64,000 bases of DNA, from contig NC_092014.1 in the NCBI RefSeq assembly GCF_042242105.1, forward strand, positions 4,837,874 through 4,901,873. The letters run 5' to 3'. The stretch comes from Pempheris klunzingeri. Taxonomy: Eukaryota > Chordata > Actinopteri > Acropomatiformes > Pempheridae. How positions within the stretch are numbered: position 1 is the stretch's first letter; each line of letters begins with the position of its first letter. The translations under genes and the position numbers were made by a program. The notes under the pieces were generated by a model. That model searched no databases, was not told where the DNA came from, and worked only from the letters and a program-made list of their open reading frames with translations. Shown piece by piece: positions 60,711 to 64,000 of this stretch.

Positions 60711-61028
60711 TTGGGATTGGACCAAGAACAGAAAAGGATTTCAAAATATTTTTTTCATGCCTGTATCAGAGCACCTTATCTTCTATATAACTCTGCTGCA
60801 CTTTTACTTCCTTACCTTCATCTCTTTCCCTCTTTTTTTACCCACTCATCTCCTCATCACCCTTCGGTTTTGCTATCGGTCCTATCCACCACTCAGCACT
60901 CTCACTCTGTAATGACCCTGATCTCTCTCTCTCACTCTCTGTCACTCTCTAATCCGGTGTTGTCCTCACTGGCCCAGTGGTTATTATGCTGTAGCTCAGT
61001 TGCCCTGTCATATCCTTTCCTTATAGGA

Positions 61029-61076
<48 letters not shown>

Positions 61077-63374
61077 GCATGTGGTGTCCCACATTGAGTG
61101 TTCATGTGTTTTCTCTTTGATTAAAGAGTGCTCAGGGCTTACTCAGCACGTCTACTGTAGCTGGTTTAACCATCCACGATAGAGACACACACTATTTCAC
61201 ACTTGAATTTACACCCAGATCCAAAACTGCAGCTCTGTATTCAATATATAAAGAGTGTGTAAACATAGTGTGTGTGTGTGAAAACAAAACACATTTAAAG
61301 GTAGATATTGTACAGCTGGAGCATGAATCATCATGTGTGTCCATGTGTGTTCATATATTTTACTTTGGTGCATCTTTTAGCATTTGTTTGTGTGTAGTGC
61401 ATCTCTACTGTCTGTGTACTGTATACTTTATTTGCATTTGTGTCTGTGTTTGTATGTGTGTGTGTATGTGTGTGTGTGTGTGTGTGTCCGTATATACATG
61501 TGTCTGCATATCAACAGTGTGAGGTCATTTTAGTGGAAACTCTGACAGCGGAGGTGTGCCTTGGAGGGTTTAGCTTATGTAAGAAGCCAGGTGTATCTGT
61601 TTTACACACGGCCGATGCACAAACACACACAGACATGCACACACATAGACATGCAAACATTAAGGCAGGTGATGCAAGACAAAGACTGACAAACACCTTA
61701 TTACATTGAGTGAATGACTGTGATTTCTTGACTGGAGCTGGAAATCACGTGGCCACACGAAGTGTCAAAGACTACAGGAACCCAAATTACCAATTAATAT
61801 CACAGCTGGCGATGAACATGTTACAAGACGCGAGACCAAAGGGTGTCAAACTGTATTTAAATGTGTTATTGTTTCTGAGCAGAGGGCAACAGCAATGCTG
61901 CGCAGAATATGAACTGAAAGAGGAACATGTCTAATTGTAAGAAATGCCTCACTTCAAGCAGATCATCAGCCATTTAAGACTTCAACGCTAGACTTATCAA
62001 TCCTTCTCCCTTTCAGTAGCTATCTTTCCGCCTCTCTCCTCCACTGACAGCTGAGAAATACGAGGCAAGGCTTTTCAAAAAGTCACAAGTCAACACTCAA
62101 CATCCTCTCTTTCTTTTACCCCGCCGCAGCAGTACCCCCGCTCCCCCCCCCCCCTGTCAGCTTCTGTGGATGTTGACAATGGCATTTTCTGTGAGCAAGT
62201 GACTAAGACTCAAAGAATGTGAGTCTGTGTGCGACTTTGAGTGTGTCCCCCTCCGTACTGTCACAGGCTGTCAGGGCCAGAGAGAGACAGAGAGATGAGT
62301 CTGACAAAATGACAGCAGGACTGTATTTCAGTCTCCCATTGTCACCAAGTTGGGGTCACGGACCTGGTGTGACTGTTGAGAGGGAGAGAGAGGGGGAGAG
62401 TCAGTGAGAGAAAACAAAGCAAGGCTGTATGCTGAATATTTAAGTGAGCGAGAGAGAAAGAAAGAGAGAGAGAGAGAGAAAAAGGGCAGTTCAAAGAAGT
62501 CATAATAAGTTATATCATATAGCACTAATAAAGTTTAGTTTTTCTTATCAAGATGAACAATCTGGATAAGAACTATTTGTATTAGATTATTAAAATGTTT
62601 AGGTAACTGGGCTTGATATTCCAATGTAAGATATCTTCTTTCTTTTTCCAGCTTGAGAGAAGAAGCAACAAGTCTTGCATGGTTGTCAGATTTAAGCTGC
62701 CATTTTTCATCACCATGTGGCATTTTCCAGCTACATGGCAGCAGAACAACCTGCCACATTATCACCTTTTAAAGTTGTTATGATGACTGTTAGCAAACAG
62801 TTGTCTATTTATACAGACAGAGAACAACATTAGGACAATGCTGGAGTTGTGTTTCTGTCCACTTGATGAGTGTAAGTCCAAGATGAATCCTCCTTTTAGC
62901 TCTGCTTCTTTCCTCCAACTACTCTTGATGGAAAATATCTCCAGGCAATTGATGTTCCACCGTCTTCAACAGCTTGTAGCTAACCTCGTCTGCCATTTGG
63001 TCCTGGGATGGCAGTGTACATTGAGTTTTCCAGAGCTTATATGCTGAAAACAGCTGCCTCACTGCTGCAAATGAGGTGGTGAGAGTTGAGCTCGCAGATT
63101 AGAAATTCAAAGCAATGACCTGAAATGACCTTGATTTTTATGCTGGTGTTAATTTTTGCTTACCACACTGGCTGGTTTATATATAAAGCATATCTTGTAC
63201 ATACACAAGTAAAATTCTCTATAGAAAACATAAAACCTTTGTGTTTTTATTGTTGATTTCCTACTGATAGTGAGAAGGTGACAAAGAAATATGTTTAAGC
63301 ATGTACATGCTAGTTCAATTTACTGCCAAAATAAATGAATACCTGCATAGCTGCAGTGTATTTGTACAGAGGGG

Positions 63375-63445
<71 letters not shown>

Positions 63446-64000
63446 GGCACACGTATGTGTTTTGCATCAGAGCAATGTGTTTTCCAGCTCCTGAGACAGG
63501 AAGTGCTACCTTAGCAACATGAGGAAAACACAGGAAGTACATACTGCGTGCTTCAAATTCCAGCGTTTTCTTACAGCAGTGATGGAGCGAGAGCCAGGAC
63601 CAGAGAGAGAGAGAGAGAGAGAGAACAATGAGCAGCACACAGTTTCACCAAAAAGACACAAATGTTCAAACTGGAGGTCCGGGGTCCCACAGATGGCTAG
63701 ACACACACAAAAGGTCAATTATGAAGCTGTGGAAAGAAAAGACAATTATGGCGGATATGGGCGAATACGCACATATCTGCAGAAGCAGTTGCAGCAGGAA
63801 TGTCATTCCTGTCTGACTGCAATAATAAACCCAATGCAGAAATACATTCACGTGTACCTAAAATTCAGACAGGAACCATAAGACTTCAAACCCATTTTCA
63901 CATTTGCAAAGATTAACATAATTGCTATGGTGATGAGATGAATACGTAGCTGCACTGTTGGAACCTGAAATAGTGATTAAACAAACCTCAAAATCTTGAA
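60711..64000. other. non-coding stretch with GT/GA microsatellites
   Basis: (GT)n at 61031-61070, a GT-rich tract at 61450-61488, a poly-C run near 62145-62154, GA-rich at 62448-62480, (GT)n at 63379-63442 and (GA)n at 63605-63624. An open frame of 120 codons (63519-63881) crosses the GA tract. It has no recognisable domain and is not called. Confidence 0.5.
63379..63442 (+). repeat. (GT)n microsatellite
   Basis: About 32 GT units. Confidence 0.95.

Noticed and set aside
63519-63881. 120-codon plus-strand frame
   Set aside because: Crosses a GA microsatellite (Arg-Glu run) and shows no domain; not supported as coding.

Overview
This is vertebrate nuclear DNA, almost certainly from a ray-finned (teleost) fish. 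It has long intergenic and intronic spaces, many CA/GT microsatellites, short exons with GT-AG splice sites, fish-type dispersed repeats (hAT, Tc1/mariner, TTAA MITE, LINE fragments) and a tRNA-Cys cluster. No prokaryotic or organellar features were seen. Gene density is low. Only one protein gene can be named with confidence.

Region by region. At 1-4.1 kb there is a TATA-less promoter-like segment with paired ETS sites (about 3.16 kb), a candidate minus-strand first exon, and a degenerate trinucleotide-rich tandem repeat. At 6.2-7.5 kb an internally deleted hAT transposon sits inside another dispersed repeat. At 9.3-10.35 kb there is a cluster of TGACATCAC (CRE-like) motifs, including a perfect 22-bp palindrome, and a candidate first exon. 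The stretch 10.4-24.8 kb is non-coding and repeat-rich: LINE remnants, a 467-bp MITE, a 150-bp compound microsatellite and a strongly pyrimidine-biased tract. At 24.85-27.6 kb a tRNA-Cys(GCA) cluster has three sound genes, one with a damaged T-stem and four pseudogene pieces, arranged partly as a large inverted duplication. At about 30.0 kb there is an 83-nt pre-miRNA-like hairpin. Two phase-compatible exon-like segments lie at 33.96 and 35.38 kb, with a possible third at 36.07 kb. They belong to a protein I do not recognise.

The main gene is a PDGF-B orthologue (pdgfb) on the + strand. Its 5'UTR spans roughly 36.08-36.9 kb, six coding exons lie between 36,904 and 50,201, and a 3'UTR exon ends with a double poly(A) signal near 51.78 kb. 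Intron phases, signal peptide, acidic propeptide, all eight cystine-knot cysteines and the C-terminal basic retention motif are present. The protein is unusual in length: 569 residues against 241 in human. The extra length comes from a roughly 350-residue low-complexity segment (Ser/Pro, then Gln/His, then charged) encoded entirely by exon 5, between the growth factor domain and the basic tail. The 5'UTR has five upstream ORFs, one overlapping the start codon out of frame, which points to translational restraint.

From 51.8 kb to the end I see only non-coding DNA: duplicated segments at 53.4 and 54.1 kb, a degenerate Tc1/mariner element (59.7-60.7 kb) and microsatellites.
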